Assembly: GCA_013205085.1 (NCBI GenBank)
Contig: JABMLH010000001.1
Coordinates: 868,001 to 932,000, forward strand
DNA from: Microbacteriaceae bacterium VKM Ac-2854
Lineage (GTDB): Bacteria; Actinomycetota; Actinomycetes; Actinomycetales; Microbacteriaceae
DNA: 64,000 nucleotides
Reading direction: 5' to 3'
The notes below the pieces were generated by a model. That model saw nothing but the letters and a program-made list of their open reading frames with translations, made no database searches and was not told the origin of the DNA. Positions 8,796-17,760 of this stretch are shown here, piece by piece (position 1 is the stretch's first letter; the number at the start of each line of letters is the position of its first letter). The translations under genes and the position numbers were made by a program.

Positions 8796-8918
8796 CCGCA
8801 GTGTTTTCGCCAGGACGTCCAGCAGCCTCCGGAAACGCCCGATCCGGAATGCCCGCCGCCTCGCTCCGGTTCGCCTCAGGGTGCGCCGCGATCCGGCGCC
8901 CGAAACCGGAAGGCACTG

Positions 8919-9992
8919 ATGGACCTCTTCTCTCCTCTCACCGCAGGCTCGCTCGACCTCGCCAACCGCGTCGTGATGGCGCCGCTCACCCGCACCCGGG
9001 CCGGAGCCGACGGCGTGCCGACCGCGCTGATGGCCGAGCACTACGCGCAGCGAGCGGGCCTGGGCCTGCTGATCACCGAGGGCACCTTCCCGAGCGCGGA
9101 GTCGAAGGCATACCCGGGGCAGCCCGGGATCGTCACCGACGCTCAGCAGGAGGGTTGGCGCGCCGTCGCCGCGGCCGTGCACGCCGCGGGCGGACGCATC
9201 GTGATGCAGCTGATGAACGGCGGTCGGGTCTCGCACACCGCGGTCACCGGCACCGCGCGGATCGTCGCGCCGAGCGCGATCGCGAACGTCGGCGAGGTGC
9301 GAACGCCCACCGGCAAGCTGCCCTACCCGGTGCCGCACGCACTGACGACCGAGGAGCTCTCCGACGTGCGCGACGAGTTCGTGGCGGCCGCGCGCCGGGC
9401 GATCGCGGCCGGCCTGGACGGCGTCGAGATCCACGGCGCCAACGGCTACCTGCTGCACGAGTTCCTCAGCCCCTCCTCGAATCACCGCGAGGACGGCTAC
9501 GGCGGCTCGCCGGCAGCCCGCGCCCGCTTCGTCGCCGAGGTGACCGCCGCCGTCGCGGATGCGATCGGTGCCGGCCGGGTGGGCATCCGGCTCTCGCCGG
9601 AGCACAACATCCAGGGCATCGCCGAAATCGATCCGATCGAGACCCGAGCCACGTACGACGCGCTGGTCGACGCCATCGCACCGCTCGGGCTCGCCTACCT
9701 CAGCGTGCTGCATGCCGAACCGGCTGGTTCCCTCGTACAGGACCTTCGCGCCCGCTTCGACGGCGTGTTCATCGCCAACAGCGGCTTCGGCGCCGTGACC
9801 ACGCGCGCAGAAGCCGTCGCTCTGGTCGCGGACGGCTTCGCGGATGCCGTGGCCGTCGGACGCGCGGCGATCGCCAACCCCGACCTTGTCGAGCGCTGGC
9901 AGGGCGGTCACCCCGAGAACGAGCCCGACCCGGCGACCTTCTACGGCCCGGGTGCCGAGGGCTACACGGACTATCCCCGCCTGGTCGCGTAA
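8919..9992 (+). CDS. Old Yellow Enzyme family NADH:flavin oxidoreductase
   Basis: This 357-aa FMN-dependent ene-reductase has the OYE active-site pair His172/Asn175 in EIHGANGYL, followed by Tyr177 and then the SPSSNHREDGYGGS motif. OYE enzymes reduce activated C=C bonds or nitro groups using NAD(P)H. The length is normal for the family. GGAAGG precedes the ATG. The gene stands alone and diverges from vapBC. The last bases and stop are part of a 23-base tandem duplication (9973-10018). The natural substrate cannot be told. Confidence 0.92.
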   Translation: MDLFSPLTAGSLDLANRVVMAPLTRTRAGADGVPTALMAEHYAQRAGLGLLITEGTFPSAESKAYPGQPGIVTDAQQEGWRAVAAAVHAAGGRIVMQLMNGGRVSHTAVTGTARIVAPSAIANVGEVRTPTGKLPYPVPHALTTEELSDVRDEFVAAARRAIAAGLDGVEIHGANGYLLHEFLSPSSNHREDGYGGSPAARARFVAEVTAAVADAIGAGRVGIRLSPEHNIQGIAEIDPIETRATYDALVDAIAPLGLAYLSVLHAEPAGSLVQDLRARFDGVFIANSGFGAVTTRAEAVALVADGFADAVAVGRAAIANPDLVERWQGGHPENEPDPATFYGPGAEGYTDYPRLVA

Positions 9993-10018
9993 CGCATCCC
10001 CGCCTGGTCGCGTAACGC
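9973..10018. repeat. 23-base exact tandem duplication over the OYE stop codon
   Basis: The unit ATCCCCGCCTGGTCGCGTAA plus CGC occurs twice in direct tandem (9973-9995 and 9996-10018). The first copy encodes the end of the OYE protein and its TAA stop; the second is untranslated. This is a recent slippage-type duplication. Confidence 0.9.
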
Positions 10019-10022
10019 GGCC

Positions 10023-10202
10023 CTAGCGTTCGCCGACCGCCTGGATGCTGGCGATCTCGTCGGCGAGATCGGTGTCGGCTCCCGCTGCGAGCGGCGACGG
10101 CTCCGCCGGCGCGGGCACCGTCGGCTCCGTCGGGTTCGGGAAGGTCGGTTCGCTCGGCGTCGGTGCGCCGGGCTCTGGCGTGGTCGGCTCTGGGGTGCTC
10201 AT
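10023..10202 (-). CDS. Small Pro/Thr/Glu-rich hypothetical protein
   Basis: 59 aa, starting MSTPEPTTPEPGAPTP; the first 40 residues are a low-complexity Pro/Thr/Glu tract and the C-terminus (ADEIASIQAVGER) looks helical. Reading further upstream would run through the family A palindrome at 10234-10277, so the ATG at 10202 is preferred. No membrane segment or signal peptide. Similar short Pro-rich proteins occur in Microbacteriaceae, but no function can be assigned. Confidence 0.55.
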   Translation of the reverse strand: MSTPEPTTPEPGAPTPSEPTFPNPTEPTVPAPAEPSPLAAGADTDLADEIASIQAVGER

Positions 10203-10233
10203 GGCCTCACCATACGCCGCATAAAAGGGCATC

Positions 10234-10277
10234 GCGAAAAGTTGCAGGACTACCGGAGTATTCCTGCAACTTTTCGC
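10234..10277. repeat. Family A palindromic element, copy 2
   Basis: A 16-base perfect stem (10234-10249 with 10262-10277) with a 12-base loop. It sits 24 bases beyond the stop of the ferritin-like gene and upstream of the small gene that ends at 10023. Confidence 0.85.
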
Positions 10278-10301
10278 CAAGGGATATCGGCCGATAAGCC
10301 C

Positions 10302-11228
10302 TTAGTTGGCCTGGCTGGTGCGGAAGTCGCCGTTGGTTCCGGCGGGGAAGAATCCGCCGGAGTTCACTGCTCCGCTGTTGAGGTAGACGACGTTCAGGAC
10401 CTGGCCGGGATTACGGCTGAAAGCGATTCCGTTGGCATCTGTCGGCTGGATGTTCGCGGCGCCGTTCACCTTGATGCCCTGGTCGAGATCGGTGCTGCCG
10501 TCGAGGCTGTCCCTTGCGTCCGAGAGCTTGCCGGCGGTCGCGTCGAGGCCGAGCGCGTACAGGCTCGAGCGGATGGCACCGGCGTGGTACGCCTCGACCG
10601 CGAGGATGCCGGCGGCCGCCTCCAGGTAGAGCTTGCTCGAGATGAGGGGAGCGGCGCCCTTGTACGCGGTAACCCCGACGTCCTCGAACACGAACGCGCC
10701 GAGCAGGAAGTTGCGCTCGTTCGCGTACGGGTCGAAGACCTCGCCCGGCTTGATCACGCCGGCAGCCGTCGCGGCGGCGGTGAACGCATCCGAGATGTTG
10801 ATGGCGGGCTCGGCCACGGCCGCGGCGCCCAGCTGGCTGCGCAGGAAGTTGACGTGCGCCTTCTCATCGTTCGCCACCTCGGTCGCGAACGACTTGAGCC
10901 ACGGCGTCTGGAAGTTGACCTTCTTGCCACCGGTGACCGTACCGCGCGTGCCGACGCCGCCGGTCATCGAGCTCGGCAGGCCGGCCCCCGTCACGGCCTT
11001 CAGGTAGAACTCGGCCTCGAGGTACTCGAGGTTGAGCGCGAAGTTGAGGATGGACGCGTCGCTCGGGCCGGACGCCGCGACCTCCTCCGCCGAGGCGAAC
11101 GGGGCGCCCATGGCGGCGGCACCGATGCCGAGACCGACGACGCCGGTCGCTTCGAAGAAGCGGCGGCGGTCGAGCGCCGTCTCGGAGCTCCGGACGATCG
11201 CGCTCCGGATGAATGACTTGTCGAACAT
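10302..11228 (-). CDS. Tat-exported ferritin-like domain protein
   Basis: 308 aa. The N-terminus has a twin-arginine leader (RRRFFEATG, residues 21-29, then a hydrophobic run ending ASAEEV), so folded export is expected. The body matches the ferritin-like 'desiccation-related protein' family: helical pairs with [13 protein letters not shown] and [16 protein letters not shown] supply the E...ExxH di-metal ligand pattern, with a second pair near FVFEDVGV and [14 protein letters not shown]. Its role is unknown; metal or oxidative protection at the cell surface is plausible. It stands alone on the minus strand. Confidence 0.87.
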   Translation of the reverse strand: MFDKSFIRSAIVRSSETALDRRRFFEATGVVGLGIGAAAMGAPFASAEEVAASGPSDASILNFALNLEYLEAEFYLKAVTGAGLPSSMTGGVGTRGTVTGGKKVNFQTPWLKSFATEVANDEKAHVNFLRSQLGAAAVAEPAINISDAFTAAATAAGVIKPGEVFDPYANERNFLLGAFVFEDVGVTAYKGAAPLISSKLYLEAAAGILAVEAYHAGAIRSSLYALGLDATAGKLSDARDSLDGSTDLDQGIKVNGAANIQPTDANGIAFSRNPGQVLNVVYLNSGAVNSGGFFPAGTNGDFRTSQAN

Positions 11229-12166
11229 GGCATATCTCCAGTGATAGGCGGGGGTGAAGAGTCGGGCTTTCTCGCGTCGGCCCGAGGCACAACGTACGCC
11301 TTAAAGGTGCGATGGAATAGGGGGAAATGGCTGATCCGAGCGATAAAAAGAATCTTTGCTTCTCGGGCAATCCGGTGAGGCGGAGGGCTCCGAATGCCTC
11401 TATTCCGATCCCGTTGATGCGACCGGAAAGCGCTGCCCCGTGCCCGCGGAGGGCCCAATAGTGAACACCCGACGCCGGTGCGCGAGAAGGCCCCACAACG
11501 GGGCGCGCGTGCAGGATCGGAGCCGGAGGTACGGTGCACCCAGCAGGGCGGGACGACCCGAATGTCCCGGCTCGCGAGCGTCGCCCCGTGTTCCTAGCGC
11601 GGGGTGGCGCGACCTGATCCCGAGCCGCCGGTGACCTGACCCGGCGCGGATACGTCGGCAGCGTCCCGATGGCGACGGGTCGTGCCCCCATTCCCCGGTA
11701 CAACCGGCCGTTTTCGACCCTTCCTCGACGGTGCGGAGCGATAGCTTGGCACTGTTCGGTGACCGGGTCGCCGAACCGACGTCCGGTTCTAGGAAAGCCG
11801 ATGACGTCGCGGCGCCGCCCGACCTCGTCGGGCGGTGCCGCCATTCTCTCCGTGTGCAGCCGGCCCCGGGCGCCGCCATCCCCGACCGCCACTCACCCCG
11901 TGGGGAGGGCGGCCGGCCCTGGTGGCCGACCGCCCTGCGGGGCGACGCGCGCATCCCGCCAGATGCGGCCGAAGCGGCCAGGGCGTCACCCGGGTCCCGA
12001 CTGTAGGGGCGCACGCGGCGATGCCGCCAGTCGAGCCGGAGACTGCCCGCGTTTCTGGCGCGAACAGTCGGATCCGGTTGCTCCGCCTCTGCGGTGCGGG
12101 ATTACTGTAGAGGCACCGGAGGGCGGCTGTTCGGCGTCCCCTCGCGGATCTGGAGAGGTCTTCGGC
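11229..12166. other. Intergenic stretch of about 0.94 kb, no convincing gene
   Basis: Open frames here are overlapping, Arg/Pro-rich and without family resemblance, so no gene is called. It holds the leader of the ferritin-like gene (less GC-rich part, about 11290-11370) and, nearer the GAF-ANTAR gene, two hairpins: 11815-11823 with 11827-11835 (CCGCCCGAC, perfect) and 11906-11918 with 11924-11936 (12 of 13). Neither has the hexaloop pair of a classic ANTAR target. Confidence 0.5.
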
Positions 12167-12823
12167 ATGGCAGCGAACGCGCTCTGCGAGCCGTACCTGC
12201 GCGAGTTGCCGCTCTCCGGGGCGGCCGTCTCCACGGTCGCCGGATTCTTCCGCGGTGAGACCATCGAGGCGAGCGATGCCGTCGCCGCGCGGCTCGACGA
12301 GATCCAGTTCGATCTCGGCGAGGGACCGTGCTGGGACGCGGTTCGAGCCAAGCGGCCGGTACTGGTGCCCGACGTGTACGCCTCCGCCCCCGCGCTCTGG
12401 CCGCACTTCTCCGCGGCAATCGATCACGAACGCGTCCGCTCGCTGTTCGCGTTCCCGCTCCGGCTGGGCTCGCTCGATGTCGGCTCGGTCGACCTCTACT
12501 CCGAACGACGCGTCGAATTGCGCCCGCCGGAGGTCAGCAGCCTCGCGGCCCTCGCCACCGCCACCGCGCTCGGTGTGCTCGGCCGCCTCCTGGAGACCTC
12601 GGCCGACGTCGATGACGATCACCCGTACTCGCGCCGGATCGTGCATCAGGCCACCGGGATGGTGCTCGCGAGCCTGCGGATCAGTCCCGAGGACGCGCTG
12701 TTGATCATCCGCGGCCACGCCTTCGCCCAGAACCGACCGGTCATCGACGTGGCCGGCGACATCGTTGCGCGCCGGCTCGACTTCTCCACCCTCGACTCCG
12801 CCGCTGCCGACCCCGAAATCTAG
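12167..12823 (+). CDS. GAF-ANTAR regulator (first of two)
   Basis: 218 aa. A GAF sensor domain (about 30-145, including DLGEGPCWDAVRAKRPVLVPD and LFAFPLRLGSLDVGSVDLYS) is followed by a C-terminal ANTAR RNA-binding domain (about 155-210, IVHQATGMVLASLRISPEDALLIIRGHAF). ANTAR proteins bind paired hairpins in nascent mRNA to prevent termination. The ATG at 12167 is preceded by GGAGAGG at a suitable distance and gives the usual family length. The ligand of the GAF domain and the RNA target are unknown. It ends nine bases before a paralogous gene. Confidence 0.88.
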   Translation: MAANALCEPYLRELPLSGAAVSTVAGFFRGETIEASDAVAARLDEIQFDLGEGPCWDAVRAKRPVLVPDVYASAPALWPHFSAAIDHERVRSLFAFPLRLGSLDVGSVDLYSERRVELRPPEVSSLAALATATALGVLGRLLETSADVDDDHPYSRRIVHQATGMVLASLRISPEDALLIIRGHAFAQNRPVIDVAGDIVARRLDFSTLDSAAADPEI

Positions 12824-12832
12824 GATGCTCTT

Positions 12833-13546
12833 ATGGTGACCACCTCGCGGGAACGGCGACTCGTCGAGACTTTCGTGACCCTCGCGGATACGTTGGTCGA
12901 CGATTACGACGTCGTTGATCTGCTGCAGCAACTCGTCGAGCGCTGCACCGAGCTGTTCGGCGCCTCGGCGGCCGGAATCGTCCTCACCGACCTCAACGGC
13001 GAGCTCGAGGTGATCGCGTCCAGCGACGAGGATGCTCGGCTGATCGAACTGCTGCAGCTCTCCTCCGGCAACGGGCCGTGCATCGAGGCGTTCCAGACCG
13101 GGGAGGTCGTTGTGGTGCCGGACGTGCTGCACGTCCCGGCCGAATCGTCCGAGTTCCGCGACCTCGCCGTGCAACTCGGCATCGCTTCCGCTCACGCCGT
13201 GCCGATGCGTCTGCGCACGCGCACGATCGGCTCGCTGAACGTCTTCGGCGCCTCGAGCGGGCGTCTGACCGAGGACGACGCCGTGGCCGTGCGGGCGCTG
13301 GCCGACGTCGCGACGATCGGCATCCTGCATCAGCGGGCACTCGCCGAGAGCGACATCATCCGCTCGCAGCTGCAGCGCGCGCTCGATAGCCGCATCATCA
13401 TCGAGCAGGCCAAGGGCGTGATCGCGTACACGAAGCAGATCGACGTGGAGCAGGCGTTCGCCATCCTCCGCGGGCACGCGCGACGGACGTCGACGGCGCT
13501 GACGGTCGTCGCCGAGCGTGTCGTGCGCTTCGAGCTCGAACTCTGA
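12833..13546 (+). CDS. GAF-ANTAR regulator (second of two)
   Basis: 237 aa. The GAF domain (about 25-165) contains SSGNGPCIEAFQTGEVVVVPD and HAVPMRLRTRTIGSLNVFG; the C-terminal ANTAR domain (about 175-232) contains LDSRIIIEQAKGVIAYTKQIDVEQAF. It directly follows the other GAF-ANTAR gene with nine bases between, so they are probably co-transcribed and may heterodimerise or respond to different signals. No histidine kinase lies nearby. ATG start. Confidence 0.9.
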   Translation: MVTTSRERRLVETFVTLADTLVDDYDVVDLLQQLVERCTELFGASAAGIVLTDLNGELEVIASSDEDARLIELLQLSSGNGPCIEAFQTGEVVVVPDVLHVPAESSEFRDLAVQLGIASAHAVPMRLRTRTIGSLNVFGASSGRLTEDDAVAVRALADVATIGILHQRALAESDIIRSQLQRALDSRIIIEQAKGVIAYTKQIDVEQAFAILRGHARRTSTALTVVAERVVRFELEL

Positions 13547-13596
13547 TCGGCACCCGGCGTCGAGGCCCGTGAGCCGCGACCCGGCAGAATAGGACC

Positions 13597-14469
13597 ATGT
13601 CAGACACTGCCGTCCTCCGCAGCTATCTCGATGCCTACGGCGTCGTCATCCACTACCGGACGTGGGCGGCGCCGCGTCCGCGCGCCGTGGTGCAGCTGCT
13701 GCACGGGGTCGGCGAGCACTCGGGACGCTACGAACACGTCGCCCGGGCTCTCGTCGCGGCCGGTTACACGGTCTACGCCGACGATCACCGCGGCCACGGC
13801 CTCACCGGCCGGGAGCAGCACGGCGGCGACGCATCGCAGCAGGGTCGACTCGGTGCCGGGGGTCTGCGGGCCACCGTGCTCGCCGCGCACCGGCTCACGC
13901 GGGTGATCGCGGACGAGGCCGGCCCGCTGCCGGTCATCCTGCTCGGGCACTCCTGGGGCTCCTTCCTCGCTCAGATGATCGTGAATCGGTTCTCCTCCGA
14001 CTACGCGGCGCTCATCCTCTCGGGCTCGGCCCTGCGGCTGCCGGGCTGGCTGAACGGCGGTGACCTCAACAAGAGGTGGCGCGGCGCGGGGGCGCACGGC
14101 CTCGAATGGCTCTCGCGCGATCCGGCCGTCTGGCACGGCTTCCGCGCCGATCCGCTCACCTTCGAGGAGACGCTGCAGGATCGCTTCGGGCTGCGCGACA
14201 CGCTGCGACTCGCGGGGATCCCCGGCCGCCGGCTCGCGAAGGATCTGCCGACGCTGATGATCGTCGGCGAGGACGATCCGGTCGGCGGTCCGCGCGCCGT
14301 GAACGCCCTCGCCACGCTCTACCGTCGTCGCTCCGGCTTCACCGATGTCACCGTGCGGGCGTATCCCGAGGCTCGGCACGAGCTCTTCAACGAGCTGAAC
14401 CAGGACGCGGTCCTCGCGGAGCTGATCGAGTGGCTCGACCAGAGGTTCGACGCCCCGCTGCCGGAATAG
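13597..14469 (+). CDS. Alpha/beta hydrolase, monoacylglycerol-lipase-like
   Basis: 290 aa with the alpha/beta fold order: the oxyanion-hole region LLHGVGEHSGRY, DDHRGHGLT, the nucleophile elbow GHSWGS with Ser in the third position, an Asp in VGEDDPVGG and the catalytic His in ARHELFNE. The HGxGEHSxRY and DHRGHG pattern is that of monoacylglycerol lipases/lysophospholipases. No signal peptide, so it should act in the cytoplasm. It is separated by ten bases from the lipoate ligase gene and is probably co-transcribed with it. Confidence 0.88.
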   Translation: MSDTAVLRSYLDAYGVVIHYRTWAAPRPRAVVQLLHGVGEHSGRYEHVARALVAAGYTVYADDHRGHGLTGREQHGGDASQQGRLGAGGLRATVLAAHRLTRVIADEAGPLPVILLGHSWGSFLAQMIVNRFSSDYAALILSGSALRLPGWLNGGDLNKRWRGAGAHGLEWLSRDPAVWHGFRADPLTFEETLQDRFGLRDTLRLAGIPGRRLAKDLPTLMIVGEDDPVGGPRAVNALATLYRRRSGFTDVTVRAYPEARHELFNELNQDAVLAELIEWLDQRFDAPLPE

Positions 14470-14479
14470 GCTGGTCGGT

Positions 14480-15529
14480 ATGCATGGTGAGTACAAGGTT
14501 CCCGGTGGCAAGCTCGTCGTCGTCGACCTGGACGTGATCGACGGGGCGTTCGCGAACTTCCGACTGGCCGGCGACTTCTTCTTGGAGCCCGACACCGCGC
14601 TGGACGACATCGACCGCGCCGTCGCCGGGCTGCCGGAGGAGAGCGACGCCAAGTCGATCGCCGCTGCCATCCGAGCCGCGCTGCCGAGCGACGCCGTGCT
14701 GCTCGGTTTCACGCCGGAGGCCGTCGCGGTCGCCATCCGCCGTTCGCTGCAGAAGGCCACGAGCTGGCGCGATTACGACTGGCAGATCGTGCACACGAAG
14801 GCGGTGTCGCCGCGGATGCACCTCGCGCTCGACGAGGTGCTCACGGCCGCGGTCGGCGAGGGCCGCCGCCAGCCCACGTTGCGGATCTGGGAGTGGAACG
14901 AGCCCGCCGTGGTGATCGGCAGCTTCCAGTCGCTGAAGAACGAGGTCGATCTCGACAACGCGCAGAAGTACGGCGTCGACGTCGTGCGCCGCGTCTCGGG
15001 CGGCGGCGCGATGTTCATGGAGGCGGGCAGCGTGATCACCTACTCGATCTCGGCACCGAGCGACCTCGTGCAGGGCCTGACCTTCGCCGACTCGTACGCG
15101 TTCTTGGACGAGTGGACGATCGTGGCCCTGCAGTCGCTCGGCATCGACGCGCAGTACGTGCCGCTGAACGACATCACCTCGCCGACCGGCAAGATCGGCG
15201 GCGCCGCGCAGAAGCGTCTCGGTTCGGGAGCGGTGCTGCACCACGTGACCATGAGCTACGACATCGACGGCGAGAAGATGGTGCAGGTTCTGCGGATCGG
15301 GCGCGAGAAGCTCAGTGACAAGGGCATCACCAGCGCCGTCAAGCGGGTGGATCCGCTGCGCAGCCAGACGGGCCTCTCACGCGGCGAGATCATCGAGAAG
15401 ATGAAGGCGACCTTCGTGCAGCTGCACGGCGGTACCGTCGGCGAGATCTCGGCCGAGGAGTACGCCGAGGCGGAGGCGCTGGTCGAGTCGAAGTTCGCGA
15501 CGCCGGAGTGGCTCAACCGCGTGCCGTAG
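14480..15529 (+). CDS. lplA: Lipoate-protein ligase with accessory domain at the N-terminus
   Basis: 349 aa. Residues 1 to about 88 (HGEYKVPGGKLVVVDLDV ... LAGDFFLEPD) resemble the separate accessory domain of lipoate ligases (the C-terminal LplA domain, or LplB of Thermoplasma). The catalytic domain follows, with VVRRVSGGGAMFM (about 169-180) and TGKIGGAAQKR, the lipoyl-AMP binding and lysine motifs. The enzyme would attach lipoate to 2-oxoacid dehydrogenase E2 or GcvH proteins in the cytoplasm. The order accessory-then-catalytic is permuted relative to E. coli LplA. Confidence 0.85.
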   Translation: MHGEYKVPGGKLVVVDLDVIDGAFANFRLAGDFFLEPDTALDDIDRAVAGLPEESDAKSIAAAIRAALPSDAVLLGFTPEAVAVAIRRSLQKATSWRDYDWQIVHTKAVSPRMHLALDEVLTAAVGEGRRQPTLRIWEWNEPAVVIGSFQSLKNEVDLDNAQKYGVDVVRRVSGGGAMFMEAGSVITYSISAPSDLVQGLTFADSYAFLDEWTIVALQSLGIDAQYVPLNDITSPTGKIGGAAQKRLGSGAVLHHVTMSYDIDGEKMVQVLRIGREKLSDKGITSAVKRVDPLRSQTGLSRGEIIEKMKATFVQLHGGTVGEISAEEYAEAEALVESKFATPEWLNRVP

Positions 15530-15568
15530 CGTCCGTTTCGCGCGGCGCGATTCGCATTCCACCCCCGT

Positions 15569-15600
15569 ACGGGGCACACTGAACTCGTTCTGTGTCCCGT
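15569..15600 (+). terminator. Candidate terminator hairpin after lplA
   Basis: 15569-15578 (ACGGGGCACA) pairs with 15591-15600 (TGTGTCCCGT), one mismatch, 12-base loop, 40 bases after the ligase stop. There is no T-run, so intrinsic termination is uncertain. Confidence 0.35.
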
Positions 15601-15616
15601 CCCGAAGGGGTCCCCG

Positions 15617-16219
15617 ATGGCTGCACGCCCCGAAGCGCGCCCTGAAGCGCGCCCTGATGCGAGCCCCGATGACGTGTCGCGTGGTGCGCTTTCGTGTGGT
15701 GCGCTGCCGCCTCCTGCGCTGCCCCGTCGTGCCCTGCTCTGGAGTGCCCCGGTGCTGGCGAGCGTGGTCGCCGCGCCTGCCGTCGCCGCCTCGAACGAGC
15801 CGGATCCGGGGCCGATGCAGGTCGAGGGGTCGGCCTCGTCGCCCACGCCGGCCGACACCCGCGGCCTCGTGCGGGTCACGGCGACCCCACCGGTCGTTCC
15901 GGCCGGCACCGTCTTCCCGGACATCCGGATCGCGCTGACCTTGATGGTCTCCGGTGAGACCGTCGAGACCGACACGGCGAGCGTCTGGATCGTGCTCGCC
16001 GACGGTTTCACCTGGGAGGACGGCACCGCACTGACGGATCCGCGGCTGATCGCGCCCGGGCCCGACGGTGTGGCACGGGGCGAGCTGCACCTGGTTCCCG
16101 GCCAGTACGGGGTGCGTTCGCCGCGGCTCGGCAGCACCCGCACGGGCACCATCCGGGCTAGTGCGACGGACTCGACTGCTCCGGCCGATCGGCCGACGAC
16201 GTACGAGCAGTCGGTCTAG
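15617..16219 (+). CDS. Hypothetical secreted protein with Tat-like leader
   Basis: 200 aa. A repetitive N-terminus (ARPEARPEARPDASPD) precedes RRALLWSAPVLASVVAAPAVAAS, a twin-arginine-like signal with an Ala-x-Ala cleavage site near residue 58. The mature part (about 140 aa) is rich in Thr, Val and Pro and probably beta-sandwich-like (VRVTATPPVVPAGTVFPDIRIALTLMV). I do not recognise a family. AAGGGG precedes the ATG. The gene converges on the acetyltransferase gene. Confidence 0.72.
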   Translation: MAARPEARPEARPDASPDDVSRGALSCGALPPPALPRRALLWSAPVLASVVAAPAVAASNEPDPGPMQVEGSASSPTPADTRGLVRVTATPPVVPAGTVFPDIRIALTLMVSGETVETDTASVWIVLADGFTWEDGTALTDPRLIAPGPDGVARGELHLVPGQYGVRSPRLGSTRTGTIRASATDSTAPADRPTTYEQSV

Positions 16220-16241
16220 CGGGTAGCTTCCGTCACGCCGA

Positions 16242-16532
16242 TCAACCCGCTGCGAGCAGTTCCTGGTAGTCGGGGTGCGTCTCGACGAAGTCGGCGACGA
16301 AGGGGCAGACCGGCACGATGTGGCCGCGGAATCGGGCTCGCGCGTCGTCGAGCGCGCCCTGCACCAGGGTCTCGCCGAGACCGTGGTGGCGGTGGGCCGG
16401 GTCGACCTCGGTGTGCAGGAAGACGATGTCCTCGCCCCGGACGGCGTAGTCGGCCAGTCCTACCGAGACCCCGTCGACCCACAGCGTGTATCGCGAATTC
16501 GTCGCCTCGTGGCGTACCTCTGCCTGCATCAT
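16242..16532 (-). CDS. GNAT-like N-acetyltransferase, short YidJ type
   Basis: A 96-aa protein of the short single-domain GNAT group. HTEVDPAHRHHGLGETLVQGALDDAR is the acetyl-CoA binding motif A, and VCPFVADFVETHPDYQELL is the family's conserved C-terminal signature. The ATG at 16532 was chosen because AGAGGA lies five bases upstream and because homologous proteins are about 95 residues; the open frame extends further but without support. The acceptor substrate is unknown. Confidence 0.88.
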   Translation of the reverse strand: MMQAEVRHEATNSRYTLWVDGVSVGLADYAVRGEDIVFLHTEVDPAHRHHGLGETLVQGALDDARARFRGHIVPVCPFVADFVETHPDYQELLAAG

Positions 16533-16633
16533 CGCTTTCCTCTCCGCTCGTCCTGCGTTCCGGAGGAGCCCGGGTCGAGACTTCGCGGTTCGACCCGGGC
16601 ACACCCTACGCCGCACCCTCTGGCAAGCCGCCC

Positions 16634-17596
16634 GTGAAACGCGCAGGATGCGCGATGAACGCTGGCAGAATGGACCGCGTGCCAGGCTCGATGAAGGCCG
16701 CGAAAGCGGAGGACGCGGCCATCGTCGAACCCGATTCGCCGCATCCCGACTTCGCGGCAGGGGCCCCGAGCCGGGTGTTGCACGCCGACAACCTGACGGT
16801 GCTGCCCACGCTGCCGGACGAGAGTTTCGCCGTCGTCTACCTCGATCCGCCGTTCAACACCGGGCGGGCGCAGACTCGGCGGACCACAACGTCCGTCCGC
16901 TCCGCGACCGGCACGGTGGCGGGCTTCAAGGGCCGCAGCTACGAGCGGATCAAAGGCGATCTGCTGCGCTACGACGACCGGTTCGAGGACTACTGGTCCT
17001 TCCTCGAGCCGCGCCTGGCCGAGGCGTGGCGGGTGCTCGCGGACGACGGCACGCTGTACCTGCACCTCGACTACCGTGAGGCGCACTACGCGAAGGTGCT
17101 CCTGGACGCCCTGTTCGGGCGTGAGAGTTTTCTCAACGAGATCATCTGGGCCTACGACTACGGCGCGAAGGCAACCCGCAAGTGGCCGACGAAGCACGAC
17201 ACCATCCTGGTGTACGTGAAGAATCCGGCGACCTACTACTTCGACTCCTCGGCCGTCGACCGCGAGCCGTACATGGCGCCGGGCCTCGTGACGCCCGAGA
17301 AGGCGGAGCTGGGCAAGCGGCCGACGGATGTGTGGTGGCACACGATCGTCTCGCCGACCGGTCGGGAGAAGACCGGTTACCCGACGCAGAAGCCCGAGGG
17401 GGTGCTGCGGCGGATCGTGCAGGCTTCCAGCCGCGAGGGCGACTGGGTGCTCGACTTCTTCGCCGGCTCGGGCACCACCGGCGCCGTCGCCCACACCCTC
17501 GGGCGCCGTTTTGTGCTCGTCGACGAGCATCCCGACGCCCTCGCCGTGATGCGCCGCCGCTTCGAGGCCTACGACCCGGCGCCGCTCTTCCCCTGA
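16634..17596 (+). CDS. Site-specific DNA methyltransferase, beta-class (N6-A or N4-C), solitary
   Basis: 320 aa. The catalytic motif IV DPPF (about 71-74) precedes the AdoMet-binding motif I FAGSGTTG (near 275), the order of beta-class amino-methyltransferases. DPPF fits either N6-adenine or N4-cytosine methylation. No restriction endonuclease gene is evident, so it may be an epigenetic orphan methyltransferase; the neighbour at 17761 has a nuclease-like fold and is the only candidate partner. The start is uncertain: internal methionines at residues 8, 13 and 20 are possible. The recognition site cannot be predicted. Confidence 0.87.
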   Translation: MKRAGCAMNAGRMDRVPGSMKAAKAEDAAIVEPDSPHPDFAAGAPSRVLHADNLTVLPTLPDESFAVVYLDPPFNTGRAQTRRTTTSVRSATGTVAGFKGRSYERIKGDLLRYDDRFEDYWSFLEPRLAEAWRVLADDGTLYLHLDYREAHYAKVLLDALFGRESFLNEIIWAYDYGAKATRKWPTKHDTILVYVKNPATYYFDSSAVDREPYMAPGLVTPEKAELGKRPTDVWWHTIVSPTGREKTGYPTQKPEGVLRRIVQASSREGDWVLDFFAGSGTTGAVAHTLGRRFVLVDEHPDALAVMRRRFEAYDPAPLFP

Positions 17597-17612
17597 CGGC
17601 CCCTCCCTCCCG

Positions 17613-17654
17613 CGAAAAGTTGCAGGTCAACGCGAGTTGTCCTGCAACTTTTCG
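17613..17654. repeat. Family A palindromic element, copy 3
   Basis: 17613-17626 (CGAAAAGTTGCAGG) pairs with 17641-17654, 14-base loop. It begins 16 bases after the methyltransferase stop. Its loop is nearly identical to that of copy 4 at 18670-18711, showing the two are recent duplicates. Confidence 0.85.
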
Positions 17655-17760
17655 GCATGGGGAGGGGGTCGGCTCCTCCACAGGGGCGAAACCGGAGCGA
17701 GTTGTGCGGTGAGGGCGGGGACGGCGTGCGGAGGCAACGCGGGCGGGTGAGGCTGGAGGC

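Noticed and set aside
11400-12014. 204-codon minus frame in the large intergenic region
   Set aside because: Arg/Pro/Ser-rich, no ribosome site and no family features; overlapping frames on both strands look alike, as expected for non-coding GC-rich DNA.
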